From Lutraria lutraria (taxonomy: Eukaryota; Mollusca; Bivalvia; Venerida; Mactridae), in NCBI GenBank assembly GCA_964023205.1, contig OZ026835.1:6034414-6098413 (forward strand): a stretch of DNA of 64,000 nucleotides. The letters are read 5' to 3'. The notes beneath the pieces are model-generated. The model was not told where the DNA came from and searched no databases. It saw nothing but the letters and a program-made list of their open reading frames with translations. This document shows, piece by piece, positions 1 through 11,560 of the stretch. The position numbers and the translations under genes are program-made. How positions within the stretch are numbered: the stretch's first letter is position 1; every line of letters starts with the position of its first letter.

Positions 1-823
1 GGGAAAATACTGTGTTTATATTTAATATTGCTCTATTACTGATTTTATGCACATGATCAGTTTCCTTGAAAAACCTTCTCCTTATGACTTGATTATACAT
101 GTATGTATATATGTTTCATTTATTCTGCATTACCATTGTATTATACCATGTATCATCATGGCCCATATGACTTACAGGATTGTATATAAATAAACTTAAA
201 CTTATCAAACTTATGACCGAATAACAGCATCCAATCCCATAGTCTAAACTTTTTGCCCGGAGTCTCCTGCGAAAACATTGTTAAAAAAGGCTTGGAATCA
301 CACAGTTTGTTTTTTCAAAATTGTAAATGAGGGATAAAAACTTAAAGACTGACTGTACAATTAAAGAGTACAAGAATATAAAGTCCAGCAACGCGCCTTG
401 CATCACTTTGTGATATATGTCCTATCATTTTGACAATGCACAACAGATCTGATGTCTTCGTTAAGGCGTTAAACAAATAATACAAACATTGAAGTTATTT
501 GAACTGCACATTTGTTAATCTGGTGCTATTCATGAAAAACACTCAAAGATAATGATAGACAGGAAGGAAAGCATTCATCCGGTTTAACGTTGTAATGAGA
601 TTTAATTGACAAGGCTGTTTTTATTTTAGTACAAATGTACATATTTGTAAATGCAATATAAATCTAAGCTATTTCATCTTCATTCCTCTGACTGTACTGT
701 TCATATGTTTCTTCTATTAATCAATAGACTTGATGCTCCCAACTCTTAATATTTTCTAGTTTTCATCAATTTAAAAACGATATGATCATGTTCTGAAGAG
801 AAATATTGTATTTATTATTTTAG
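1..823. other. AT-rich stretch without recognisable gene
   Basis: I see no long open frame, RNA gene or repeat structure here. If the candidate exons at 824-1201 are real, this would be intron or upstream sequence of that gene. Confidence 0.4.
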
Positions 824-1201
824 GTACCAACATATTTTTGCTACTGAGATGCCTGGACTTGTGAGCACCCCTTCAGTATCTGGTTTGTCAGTTTCTGTTT
901 CAGAGACGGAAATGCATGGTGGCAGGTACTGTTTATAATTTAATGGCTTTATTATTTTGTTCAGTATCCCATAGATGTGAAATAAATCCTATTTAACTTC
1001 TATTAAAGATTGCAGGATGGTAAAGTGAAATTAATTTAATTTGCAGAAAATAATCGCATCTTTGCAAATGCTGGTCCGTTTGTGATGAGACAAGAATCTG
1101 AAAAGATAATCCATCCACCCATCCATCATTTTGCTCACCTTTCGGTTATGCAACATGGTGTTTTAAAAGCTGTTCAAGGCAAAATAGTGAGTGGAATATA
1201 A
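824..1201 (+). CDS. Candidate two-exon 3' end of an unrecognised gene
   Basis: Two exon-like blocks lie close together on the plus strand. The first (824-925) follows a TTATTTTAG acceptor, is open in only one frame, reads as a Ser/Val-rich segment and ends at CAG|GTACTG. The second (1047-1201) follows TTTGCAG and is open in one frame (FANAGPFVMRQESEK near its start, HHFAHLSVMQHG further on) to a TAA at 1199-1201; it also has a possible donor ATA|GTGAGT after 1186. The open frames do not join in phase with the best donor of block 1. A weaker donor three codons earlier (CATG|GTGGCA) would make them join. I do not recognise the product. These could also be chance open frames; there is no outside support. 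Confidence 0.27.
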
Positions 1202-1440
1202 ATTTTAAATCAAGATAGTGTTAATGACATGATGCTTTTGTAGTTATTTTGCGAGAATACCGCGTCTTTAATTTCTTCGTGTCCAAGACATTGTTTTCGT
1301 GCGGAAAATCATTATTAAATCCGGGGTATATGTGGGTACATTAACATATACATCATTGAAGGGTGAATGCATATCTTCAATCGTTACGTTATATGGGTTA
1401 TTTTGTTTGTTTTTATAATGTGACTTAATGTTTTTTTCAA

Positions 1441-2900
1441 GAACGATATAGGGTTCGATTTCGCTATTTTTGTAATACGCAAGCCTTCAGATTTTAAGTG
1501 GAGTCGTTTTTGCTTTCTCTTAATACGCGTAAAAGATCGCTTTTTATTTAAATAGTTTATTCTTCTATTTTCATTAGTTTTATGTCTAACGAATCTGTTT
1601 CTAGTTTGATGAAACAGCTTACGCTCATAAAAGCAATCAGTGTTGAACCATGACTTCTTTAATTTTTTTTTATACGGCGAGTTTAATTGTCAACGTTTGT
1701 CAAATACTTTAAAAGCATTATCACGTATAAACCGTGTGAAGTCATGAATGTTGTCTATTGTATTATTATATAAATCGTAGGTTAGCTGATTTAGATATGT
1801 TTTAATGATTTAAATTTGTGGTTTTACATAAAGCGTTTAACACGTTGTCTTTGTTTACTCTTGGTGGAATGTCTATCATTTGATTGTAAGTTTATTACAT
1901 TGACTGAAAATTTATCAAAACTAATAAAATCGGATTCATGCAATGTTCGACTGTTTAAATCGCCAGTTATTTTGCCTATAGTTTTATATTTCTCAATGCC
2001 TAATTCTAGTTGTTTTGCATTGTATTCCGTTGATAAATAGTTCATTACCGATGAATTTCATAGTGTTACCTTTGTCTTTTTCTTATTACATCGTTCAGAT
2101 TCTTCCTGGTGTCGCGCCATTCTTTAGGGAGCTGTACTCCAACGGCGAGATCTTTCTTTTTAATGGCATCTTTCAAAGTGAATGATGATTGTCTGATCTG
2201 TTCTTTCTGGCTAAAGTAAAGGCATTTGACAATGATTGGTCGCGGAGTCCTTAATCTATTTTCGCTGCCGAGTCGGTAAGATCGATCGAATATGATGTCG
2301 CTAGAAACTATTTTCAATGTGTCATTTATGATTTCTTTGACGAGATTTTCACATGATTTTGTATTGGTTTCTGTTGTTTCCGGTATTCCGTAGAAAATTA
2401 AATTTTCACGCATATTCCTGAACTCCTGATCAAATATTTGTCTTTCACTGTGGTTTGTTTTTCATTTAGATTTTGTATAGAAGAGTTGAGTTGTGTCCAT
2501 GTCTCTTGGAGTTTCTGGATCCTATCTGCAGAGTCTTCAAATCACATAACTGTTGATCATATTGTCTGCTGGTGACCTCAACCTCTTTTACTCGGGGATC
2601 AATCTCGCTCAGTTTAGTTTCCTGGTCACAAAGTTTTAGATGCATGGAGTTGACAGTTTTTTCAATATTATTTATTTTCTCAGCATCATATATAATTATT
2701 TTTATGTCTTCCATAATGCTAAGAGCCCATGGAGGTGGTTGTTGATTAGGGATCTGGTTACTTTGAGCAATGATTTGTTGATTATTTGATGATAGCAATG
2801 TAGTATATTGCTGGTCAAACTGGTAGGGTGGGGATTGTACAAATTGTGCAACCGGCTGTGGAAAGTTTGCATTATTCGTATCGCTATCCATCACACGATT
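1441..2900 (-). mobile_element. Rearranged LINE: ORF1 plus part of ORF2
   Basis: A decayed non-LTR retrotransposon. ORF1 begins near 2894 with a Gln/Pro-rich leader and a predicted coiled coil, suffers a frameshift near 2520, and continues at 2413-2066 as an RRM-like block beginning RENLIFYGIPE, typical of L1-type ORF1 proteins. Directly after it, at 2045-1824, comes the inner part of an APE endonuclease with the hallmark ITGDLNSRT, so the start of ORF2 has been deleted at about 2050. A degenerate linker between endonuclease and reverse transcriptase follows (about 1800-1441, containing SWFNTDCFYERK). It resembles the linker of the LINE at 39059-41632, so the two are probably related. No intact protein can be made. 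Confidence 0.75.
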
Positions 2901-3109
2901 TAATGTTGGTGCGTCGTTCAGTTTGGTTACTTACATCAGTGTCATTACCAGTCGGTGTTGGTTTACACGAACCAGTTTTGTTGTGTATCTCTCCGTTCCC
3001 GCCACCCTTTGTGTTATCTACACATGATTCAGTAAACAAAGGAGAAATGTTTTCGTTTTTTTTTTGTTTTTTTTTTGCTTTACTGGCATAAAGTGAACTA
3101 TTCACAATA

Positions 3110-4730
3110 CTTTGTCACTATGTCGTCATGTAATAATGCAGTTCTTGGAGATGTTGGGAGATACCCAATGAATATAAATGCTGCAAAGCGTTGTGTAACA
3201 TGAGGCACCTCAGTTACTTATTGACCTTATGTCAGATTTATCCAGTAATACATTGATTCATATGCAGGTACGAAAATCGTAAGTCCGTAAGTCATCTTTA
3301 CATTTTGAGTCGCGGAAATATGTGACATTTCCGTTCGTCGCTATTGTTTCATGTTTTGACGCTTATTTTAGTCATAATTAATTTCATTCAACTCATTAGT
3401 AACTGAAACTTGCTTGTACCTCATGATTGTTCGTTTATTTAAGTGAAAAACTGCATTCCGCTAATTCCGTCTCAATGTTATGCTGTCATTTCTGCACGTG
3501 CCAATGTTTAAGTTCGTTACGTATTGTGACCTTGTGTGAGATGATTAAAATATTTATCAAAGTACTGTATGGTAATATTTTAATTGATAAATGATGCTTT
3601 TCTGACTTTTATGTTGAATGTTAATAGTTTCATGTTCCGTCTTAGAACTTATTTTTGGACGGCGTAGGAAGCCTGTTTGCTCATCAGACGGAGTTTTCCG
3701 CCTTAATATTCATTGGTTCCGAACCATGTGGTGTTTGGATATTGTTATTTCATTGGATAAGCAATATCACCCCATTCTTTTTTAGATGATTTCGCCTTGT
3801 TAAGTATATAACGAGGGCGCATTTTAAATCAACGGCTTTTTGGACGTCGGATCTCTCGGGGGACACAACTACTTTCTTATGGCTTTTTGGAAACGGATCT
3901 CGAGGCTAACGGAACTCATAATCTTCTTTAATACGGGCTTTTGGAAAACTTGTCACCGTTTAAGAACGTTTACTTAGGAAACTTCTCGAAGGATCCATAT
4001 ATACAGTATAATGTAAATATTGTTTATCATTTTACTATATTTGTATTGCACATACATGTACTCTTTGTTTCATGAATTGTGTTAAATAAATATATTTAGT
4101 TTGAACTTTAATCTTGAATTGCTTGAGATATCTGCCTCCGTCCGCCGCTCTTCGGTAGCTATCCTGACAAGTACTAACGAAGGTGTAGCATATTATACAT
4201 TGTAATAATCTGTATCTATTGACTTTAATAATCCGCACGTCTGAGGGACGGAAGTTCGCCGCTGGGGTGCGGTAGGCCCGTTACAGTTGTATGAAATATT
4301 GGTTGAGATTGTTGAAAACGCCTAGAGATAGAAATGTACGACTCTGTTATGAAATGATGGTATATTATGATCGCCTTGGTTATTGTAATTGGGTAACAAA
4401 CGTTAGAAGTAATTTATATACGAACGGATTTGGGTATACTTGGGAATCGCAATTTGTTGACAATGAACCATTGTTTCTTTTACAATATGTTCAAAGACTT
4501 AAGGATCAGTATTTTCAGAATTGGAGGTCAGCCTGTGCAGATACTAGTAAATTGTGTCACTATATAAATTATAAACATGTCTATACAACTGATACATACA
4601 TTAAAGTTATTGATATTGCAAAATTCAGAAGATGCTTGGCAAGCTTTAGAAACTCTTCGCATTGTTTGATGATAGAAAGAGGGCGACATTATAATATTGA
4701 TAGAGAGTATCGTACTTTGGCTAATTGATG
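3110..4730 (+). mobile_element. LINE ORF2 C-terminal fragment split by a solo LTR
   Basis: The C-terminal region of a LINE ORF2 lies in two pieces, 3110-3193 and 4286-4728. The left piece reads VLGDVGRYPMNINAAKR and the right one continues at KYWLRL, then YGFxY/W-rich sequence and RNSSHCLMIERGRH, features common at the end of invertebrate LINE ORF2 proteins. The reading frame runs straight across once the 1092-bp LTR and one copy of its 4-bp target repeat are removed. The fragment is 5' truncated and non-functional. Confidence 0.75.
3194..4285 (+). mobile_element. Solo LTR of an LTR retrotransposon
   Basis: The block starts TGTAAC and ends GTTACA, a 6-bp terminal inverted repeat of TG...CA type, and is flanked on both sides by the direct repeat GTTG (3190-3193 and 4286-4289). 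It interrupts a LINE reading frame exactly. Inside are a promoter-like AAGTATATAACGAGG (about 3803) and an AATAAA polyadenylation signal (about 4085), in the order expected of U3-R-U5 on the plus strand. No internal gag/pol or second LTR is present, so it is a solo LTR left by recombination. At 1.09 kb it is long for an LTR; a Gypsy or BEL origin cannot be decided. Confidence 0.8.
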
Positions 4731-4734
4731 GTAA

Positions 4735-5215
4735 TTTAGCACCTTTTATATTTTTAAGTGATAAATGCTAGCCACAAACAAAGTACATATCATCTTCCTG
4801 TCACTTTAAAATTGAAAAACATCGTGTAATAGACGCGGATCTGACTATTAAAAGCATATTAGTCAACAATTATATAATGATGGATAGTGTACACATGTCA
4901 CTTAGTACACTATGGACCGCCGTTCTGAACTTAGTAGATGATATAATTTAATGGGAATTTGTTAAAATGAAATCAAAGAAACTTCAATAACCTACTGCAT
5001 AAATCCATAAAAGGGAAAATGAACTGTCGAAGTTGGAGAAAGAAGGAGCCCAATTAAAAAGAATGTTAACAAATATTTAATGGAAGAGATACAAAGCAAA
5101 TATTTCTTTGAACTAGAAAATCATCTCAAGGCAGAAAAGCACTTCTTGAATGATACAGTAAATAACATTTACCTTGATTATTTAATTATGAAGCATATTC
5201 TTTATACAGATAAAG
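4735..5215 (+). mobile_element. Decayed LINE fragment (endonuclease/linker)
   Basis: This stretch is closely similar to 12640-13020. Translated piecewise it gives the tail of an APE endonuclease and the linker before the reverse transcriptase, with many stops. The longest remaining open frame is 5080-5283. It appears to be a different LINE from the fragment just upstream. Confidence 0.55.
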
Positions 5216-5224
5216 TTAAACCTG

Positions 5225-5490
5225 TAACGGACACGCAATACCGAAAGAAGAACAAAAGCCCCGCCTCCTTCAAATCACTGTAACTTCTGGCGGATAGAGG
5301 GTCATGGCTTCCAATCCAACTACCGACCATGTCTCAATATGTGAGAATGTAGGCAGTTGCTTACGGAGGATGGAAGTCTAATACTGGCTCTTTCCAGGAA
5401 CGATGGTTAAGTGAACTGTCCGCCTCATAATAACTCAAAGTTTGGCGAAGGGGCGTAAAACTCGAACAAACAAACAAACAAGAAAAATAG
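5225..5490 (+). mobile_element. SINE-like element with (AAAC)n tail
   Basis: A short element with a core containing CATGGTCGGTAG-type sequence on one strand (ACTACCGACCATGTCTC at about 5320), ending GGCGTAAAACTCGAACAAACAAACAAACAAG. The same core occurs in reverse at about 28040-28175. The ending and (AAAC)n tail are typical of SINEs. A clear tRNA head is not seen here. Confidence 0.55.
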
Positions 5491-5797
5491 ATGTTCACAC
5501 GGTAGAATTTCATCGAAAAGTTTTTTAACAAATATATACTCTTATTTAAACTTTTAAGATATCATGTTAGAATCAAGAGTTATAAAGATGTTGACAATAA
5601 TGTATTATCTCACTAATGTATAAAAAGGAGAATTCAGGAAACAATAGGGACATGATTATTTTTTTACGCTGATTATAGGGTTATTGTTAGGGTTAGAATT
5701 TGTTTGCGAGAAAATTAACTTGAAACTGAATTAAAGGTGATGGACATCAGACTACAACGCATTGGCCCAACGTATCATGCCCGTATAACTCAGACCG

Positions 5798-6262
5798 AGT
5801 GGTAATTTATCCTTCGGCAAGAATGTTGTGAGGAACTTCCGTTCCTCGTTGTTAACACACATATTGCATGTCAATAGGGTAGGTTTTTCCAAAATTATGA
5901 CGAATTAAGGCCTTTATATAAAAATATCGAAATGTAAGTTAGCCAACTATGGAATTTCTGAGTACGCAAATGTAATCTCTCCTGACAACGATTGACGTTT
6001 TATTTGGTCAGGAGAGAAGTTCATTCCCGTTTACAAGTCACCCCCGGGTGACTGCGTCGTACGGTTTACCACCAAAATGTCCTCCAGCAGAAAATACCTT
6101 TACAAGTGCGTACTCGGCAAACCAAAGCTAGACATTTTTACACCAAGGCCTGTATTCTTCATAACCTGAAAAAAATGTGGACATGCAATATGGTTGTTCA
6201 GAACAAGGAGCAGAAGTTCCTCACAACATTTTTTGCCGAAGGATAAATAACACTCGTTCTGG
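5798..6262. repeat. Nested inverted-repeat (foldback) element
   Basis: An outer inverted repeat of about 75-80 bp pairs 5798-5872 with 6180-6262 (shared cores TTATCCTTCGGCAA and AACATTnnnTGCCGAAGGATAA). Inside are further inverted pairs: GAGTACGCAAATGTAA (5958) with TTTACAAGTGCGTACTC (6099), and TCTCTCCTGAC with GTCAGGAGAGA (about 5985-6017). A small palindrome GTCACCCCCGGGTGAC lies between them. The whole could fold as a long hairpin and is probably a MITE-like foldback element. Confidence 0.6.
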
Positions 6263-6289
6263 CAGCAGTTTTGCAGCAAATTTGAGTTG

Positions 6290-7540
6290 ACCTTATTCCG
6301 CATCAATCATGTAAATGAGCCGATTGTGCAAGGTTTCCGCGCAAGCTTGACATTAGATCTTAGACTACGGTGCCGCCCTATAAATCGTGAGAGACCAATA
6401 TAAATGACACGATTCGATCAGCGTAATTTTTGTACTGTATCGTCGATGTCAGAATTTCGATGTTTTAGAAATAACTGAGACATTTAATCAAACTATAAAT
6501 ATTTTATTCAATATAGTTAAAATGATAAAAATCAATTCACAATAGTTCGCAAACTAAATTCATGAAACATAATACACATATATGATATGATAAAAGTACG
6601 ACTAAACAATGGTGCTATTGCAAGGACTACACATGCACAGACAATGATTCTTATTCTGATTATTTACAGGACCAGACACTTCTTGTTACATATATGAATG
6701 AACCATTTTACAGGCTAATCGTCATTACATTTACAGTTGCATATCATAACAGTTTAGAAGATAGCTTCTAGAAACTCAACTGTTTCTTCCGAAGCATAAT
6801 AGGCAAGTACATTTTATTGCAATATAACGGATTATTTAAATCACTTAAACGTAATGTACGGTACAATTGAGTCAGTATTTGTATTTTGACTTGATTTGTA
6901 TTGAATATAAAAATGATTCATTTAATGAGCGACTGTCATTGAATAAACAATAAATACATGAAACACGCAACAAGTAAAAAAGATTAGAATACACAAATAT
7001 TTATGATTATAATAATACATTGTATAGGATACAATTTGACAAAAAATAATGTATCAGCATAAAGGTGATTTCCAGATAGAAGGGCTCATGTAAAAGAAAG
7101 GTTCTATTGTATATGCATCGTACATTGTCACAGTAACATATTGTCATCGAAGACCCTCATTTTGTATGATTGTCGAATTCTTTACAAGCAAAAATAATAC
7201 ATTTCAATTAATCGAACCTCCAAATAACGTTACACAGTTTAGATACGTAATTGTAATATTTCCAATTCTAATATAGAAACTTGCTGGCATTGACTGGTTA
7301 CAAACATTAGATCGGACTCAAATTTCATATCTTGTTTTTCAAAACTTCTAAGTTAATTATGATATGACGATAATAATATTATCAATATCGTCATGAATTA
7401 ACTGAAAAAATTATTGACGTGTAAATTTTAATCAGCTGAAATATTTTCAATCATAAAAGTTTGAGAATGGATTGGAAATTTGAACTCTGAGACTGCTCTC
7501 TAGCTTTACAACCTCGGGACCAGGTATACACAAAATGTAA
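6290..7540. repeat. Conserved 3' flank of array copy A1
   Basis: Sequence downstream of the A1 gene that recurs after the other copies (about 15040-15640, 18000-19260, 20890-21500, 31440-32500, 34740-35350, 43648-44050). Shared landmarks include a TTTATTCCGC/CGCAAGCT block, a GATGTTTAGAAATAACnGAGA block and GCATATCATAACAG. It is part of the tandem duplication unit. No coding frame is seen in it. Confidence 0.65.
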
Positions 7541-7597
7541 GCATTCTTAAGGAACATTTTATTTATAAATCCAAATGCTGTAATTGCTTATTTTTCT

Positions 7598-10420
7598 TTA
7601 TGCCGCAGCTGGGCTGTAGTAGTCGTAATCCAGTTCAGAAATGTTCTTATTTCCAAATGCATCTGAAAATACAACAGCATTTAAACAAATGAATAAGGCG
7701 TGGAAAATACTGAAGAACAACCATAAGTAAGACCACTAAAATATGGACGTCATTCCCTTCTTAAAATGCAGTTTATTATTATGTCTATGCTTAAGAAGGC
7801 AATTATGCGAAAAACAATATTGAATGACTAATAATTCAGACGCGAATGCATCTCAACGGTAAAGCTCAAAATCTGTTCCGAAGTTTAATATCGATGTTCG
7901 GCTGTAGATATTTCAGTAAAGCTGGCAACAATAAATAATCAGTCTTCTGACTCTTTTGTCTAGAGGCCTGTATTTTCCAACATCCCTAGTCGGAAGTCTT
8001 ATGTGTTATATTGTCAAGTAACTGTATAAAAGAAACTTACGGCCGAAAAATAAGGGAGCGCCTTTAAATTCATCGGTATCTAATTCGCCATTGCCTGAAA
8101 AAATCATAGTACGTAAATAAAATATTTGGCTCACCGCACAAAATTAATGTACTTTGCAAACTTTCATCATGTATTTCAAAGTTGATATTTCTAGAACCCG
8201 AATGAACCATATTTTGTAAAATAGAGCTGACGATATATACCAAGTAAACATAAGTATAAACTTAGATATATAATTAGTATGGTAAACATAGAAATTCATC
8301 AATCAAATACACGGGTTTTTGTGGGGAATTCGCTTAAACTAGACTATTAAACTATTTTTTTAATTCATTGCGGATAAACATGGGACTTTCCCTAAATTGT
8401 TATGATTAAGACAATAAATTGTAAACGATTAATCAAACTTTGAGAGAGTTTACGAAATGGCATAAAATATGCCAACCAAGCACAGAAAACATATTGCATT
8501 TCCATATGGTGCGTTTTATTCGGCAAAACAATGATGTGGTAGCAATTTCACAAGAAGTATTTCTAATGGATTTCTCCTCGAATACCCTCATACGAGAATT
8601 TTTTTTTCGACTGCATTATCTTAACCTCTGACAGTGGTGAAAACACGCCAATTAGAATATGTTTGCCCAGGCTTTCGTAATTTGGCTGTTTGCGTTTGAA
8701 AGACAACAATGCCTACCGTCAAAGTCGGAAAACATAAAGGGTTCCAAGAGTTCATTCGGATCTTCCAAGTCCACTGATTTCAAAACTGTCACCACAAATT
8801 CATAATATGATATATGTTTATCGTTATTCATATCATAATCTGACATTTCATCCGAAAATGGTATCATCTCGTATCTCATGTCAACCTGAAAAAGGGCAAA
8901 ATAAAATAAATCGTCCAAATTTATACTTAAGATATTTCCTGATACTATTATTTCTATCATTTATCTCATTATCTCTACAGTTCGCCACTCTTTCCTTTCA
9001 TTTTGTTTGCAAATGCAGAATTCTTTTAGTGTAAATCTTTTTCATCGACTTGTTTAAGCTAGTTAAAAGCAACTAAATATTTCGTTTTATTATATATAGA
9101 TTACTGGTGATTAAAATGTACAAAATATTATCCAATAAATAATACTTACACTTCTCTTGCATCTTCTTTGTCTCTGTACACGACATGCATGTTTTCCAAG
9201 AGCGGCACCTGTAACGACGAGGGGTCCTGGTACACCAAGAGCACCTAATCCAACTGCAGCCCCTTTGACAGCTACCGGACACCCCACTCCCCATAAAAGC
9301 TTCAAAACAGAATTGGCAGAGTTTTAAACAAACTCGTTCTTGAATTATTTTATCTGGTTTGGCGCAGCAGAATATCTTTCTCAAACTATATCTATTAAAT
9401 GCATTATTGATTAAATAGAATATGGCTATCTTTTACATTTGCATAATGTATTTATTATTTTTTTTGTTTTTTTTTTTGGTATTCAATTTTTCATGTTGAC
9501 GGTTCAATGCTTTCCAAGTTGTGTTACATTTTTAAACACATGAGTTAAATCTACGTTTTAAAACAGAAATAAACATAACGGATTTATGATTTATTGCATT
9601 GTAAGCCGGTGTGTTGAGAAAACGAAAGAACATAAAAACACACATTAGCCACGTAGCGCATTTATAGTTAGCACTGAAAACCTACAAGGAAAATAATATT
9701 AACAAAATGAATACATCTTCTTCAAATGTCCAACCCTACATCTAAACACAGCCACGGGAATCTAATGTATGAACTTCTACGTAAGATTTAAAATAGTCGA
9801 GATTAATATGGAGAAATATAAAGAACTTAATCAACACGGCGCCTAAACTCGGTGTTTTTTCTGTTATATTGCGTATAGCGTGATGTCGCGACAGCCGCAA
9901 AACAAATAGATCATGTTGCTAATCCTCGTGCCATATACAATGGCAGTATACTACGTCATCAGTTGACCTCCCCGTACCTTCTATCTATAATCATCATTCT
10001 ATCATATAAGACATTACCATCATGGTCTGTTTTTATCATTCTTTTAGTTTCAGTAGTCATTCCTTGATGCGCTATATTATTTTTTCCTTTACTTTTATTT
10101 CTTATAATAAAGACACATTTAATCTTAGAAAGGGCAGGTGAGTGATAACGTAATGTACTATTACTGATATAGTTTTTTATATTAGACAATATTTGATGAA
10201 CTAATTTTAGCAATTGTCACATTACAAACTGCTTTCTTAATAGCTTTTAAAAACTGCCTACCTTACAAGTAGCTTTCTTTATAGCCTTTCCAACCTTCTT
10301 TACCACTTTCTTTACCACTCTTTTAACTTTCCTGAGTTTCCTTCTAAACCAACCTGCGTCTGCCGGAATAACTAAGGCTAAAATTACGACGAACACCACA
10401 AAATATTTGAAGAACTGCAT
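7598..10420 (-). CDS. Array copy A1: secreted cationic peptide precursor with EF-hand pro-domain
   Basis: Five coding exons by splice consensus and comparison with A3, A5 and A6: 10420-10262, 9299-9150, 8885-8717, 8094-8041 and 7662-7598 (phases 0, 0, 1, 1), giving 198 aa. Residues 1-22 are a signal peptide ending IPADA. Residues 23-53 (GWFRRKLRK...) hold 15 basic and no acidic residues and should form an amphipathic helix. Residues 54-102 are a Gly/Ala/Val/Pro-rich hydrophobic segment closed by C-x7-C-KR. Cysteines 52, 60, 92 and 100 are spaced 7-31-7. From S103 the protein is acidic (about 22 Asp/Glu) with EF loops 121-132 (DMNNDKHISYYE) and 157-168 (DFDGNGELDTDE), and ends DYYSPAAA. The start was chosen because the ATG lies five bases after a TTTTCAG acceptor and opens the signal peptide. 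An AATAAA lies at 7558-7563. Antimicrobial function is inferred from charge, signal peptide and likeness in plan to mytimycin precursors; no name is certain. Confidence 0.8.
8382..8392 (+). promoter_or_regulatory. NF-kappaB-like site in intron 4 of A1
   Basis: GGGACTTTCCC, a perfect match to the classical kappaB consensus GGGRNNYYCC, lies in the intron between the two EF-hand exons. The same intronic position in A5 and A6 carries a different but also consensus site (GGGGAATTTCCC). A weaker GGGGAATTCGC lies upstream at 8323-8333. Function is inferred. Confidence 0.45.
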
Positions 10421-11277
10421 TGTACCTGAAAATAAAACAGAAAAGATGCACTTGATGTATTTTAAGAGAATCGTTGCACACTGTTGCACACGGATATGAC
10501 TAAAAGAAATGATTGACTAAGAAGTCTCCATTTACTGAATTTCTTTTCAAGATGTTTTGTTTACACACAAATATTACCGTTGCGTTAATAAGGTCTGTTC
10601 AGTTACGGTAAACCATCACTTAACGACCACTTATTATAACGACCATTTAATTTGTCTGTAAAACAAGGTATAAAAGTAGAAGTTCTCTAGTACTGGCAAG
10701 CACCATGTGCTACAACAACACATGATTCAATGTAAGTATTTTCATAACGTGATTAAATCGTCCAAATGTGTACCAATTTGATTGATAAACGTGTAACAAT
10801 ATGTTTTTTTGGAACGAGTATTTACTCTCAACTCAAATAGTCATTCACACTTGATGTAATACGTTATCACGTTAAATGCTACGAACATCAACTCAATCAA
10901 TAAAATAAACAAATAATTTGTTATTGCTGCAATTATCAAATAACCATGTGCATTCAATGAATGCTATGAGTGAACTGACTACTGACTTGAACTAAGATGT
11001 AACGTAGCCAATATCCCGCCAAATTTGAATTAAATAAACATGAACATGTTATACAATAATTAGAAACACATTGGTCGTTACAGGTAAATGTTCAGTAAAT
11101 TTACAGTGAAGGTTAAATACTAATAAGCTAGTACAATGTCATGAAATGTAGCATGGTTACATACATACCTGGTACTAGTGCTGTGTAAGATAACACAGAG
11201 CACTGTGACGAAAGTCAAGATAAAAGCAACTATATAACTATTATATACAGTATTCTTTAAATGATATATATGTTTAC

Positions 11278-11560
11278 CTTTGAATTAGACGACACCCTGT
11301 TATGGACAATTTGTATCAATGTCGTCTTCTTGCAAAACTGTCACGTTTATTGATGAGCTACAGATGTTTAGCTATTTATAATACGATGTAAATCCGTTTG
11401 GTGGTTTAAGTGCTGACGTGAAGTGTACGCATTCCAGTCTTTGCGCTTTACGCTCCACTGACAATGTTATCCATTATAAGTGATCTTGTCAATTGGTTGA
11501 TTTAGGCGGAAATAAGATCTTGTCGCAACTTTTGTTTACATTGTCAGTGAGGTTAACCTA
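11278..11560 (-). promoter_or_regulatory. Promoter and non-coding exon 1 of A1
   Basis: On the minus strand TATAAATA (11380-11373) precedes an expected start near 11346. Exon 1, about 65-70 nt and without a useful start codon, ends at TTCAAAG|GTAAAC (last exon base 11278). About 180 bp upstream of the TATA box are conserved among A1, A5 and A6 (for example CAATTGGTTGATTT read on the plus strand near 11492). Intron 1 runs to the acceptor at 10426. Confidence 0.6.

Noticed and set aside
5680..5700. TTAGGGTT-like telomere repeats
   Set aside because: Only two or three imperfect units; too few to mean a telomere.
8440..8631. Plus-strand ORF inside intron 4 of A1
   Set aside because: Not conserved in intron 4 of the other copies and without recognisable features.
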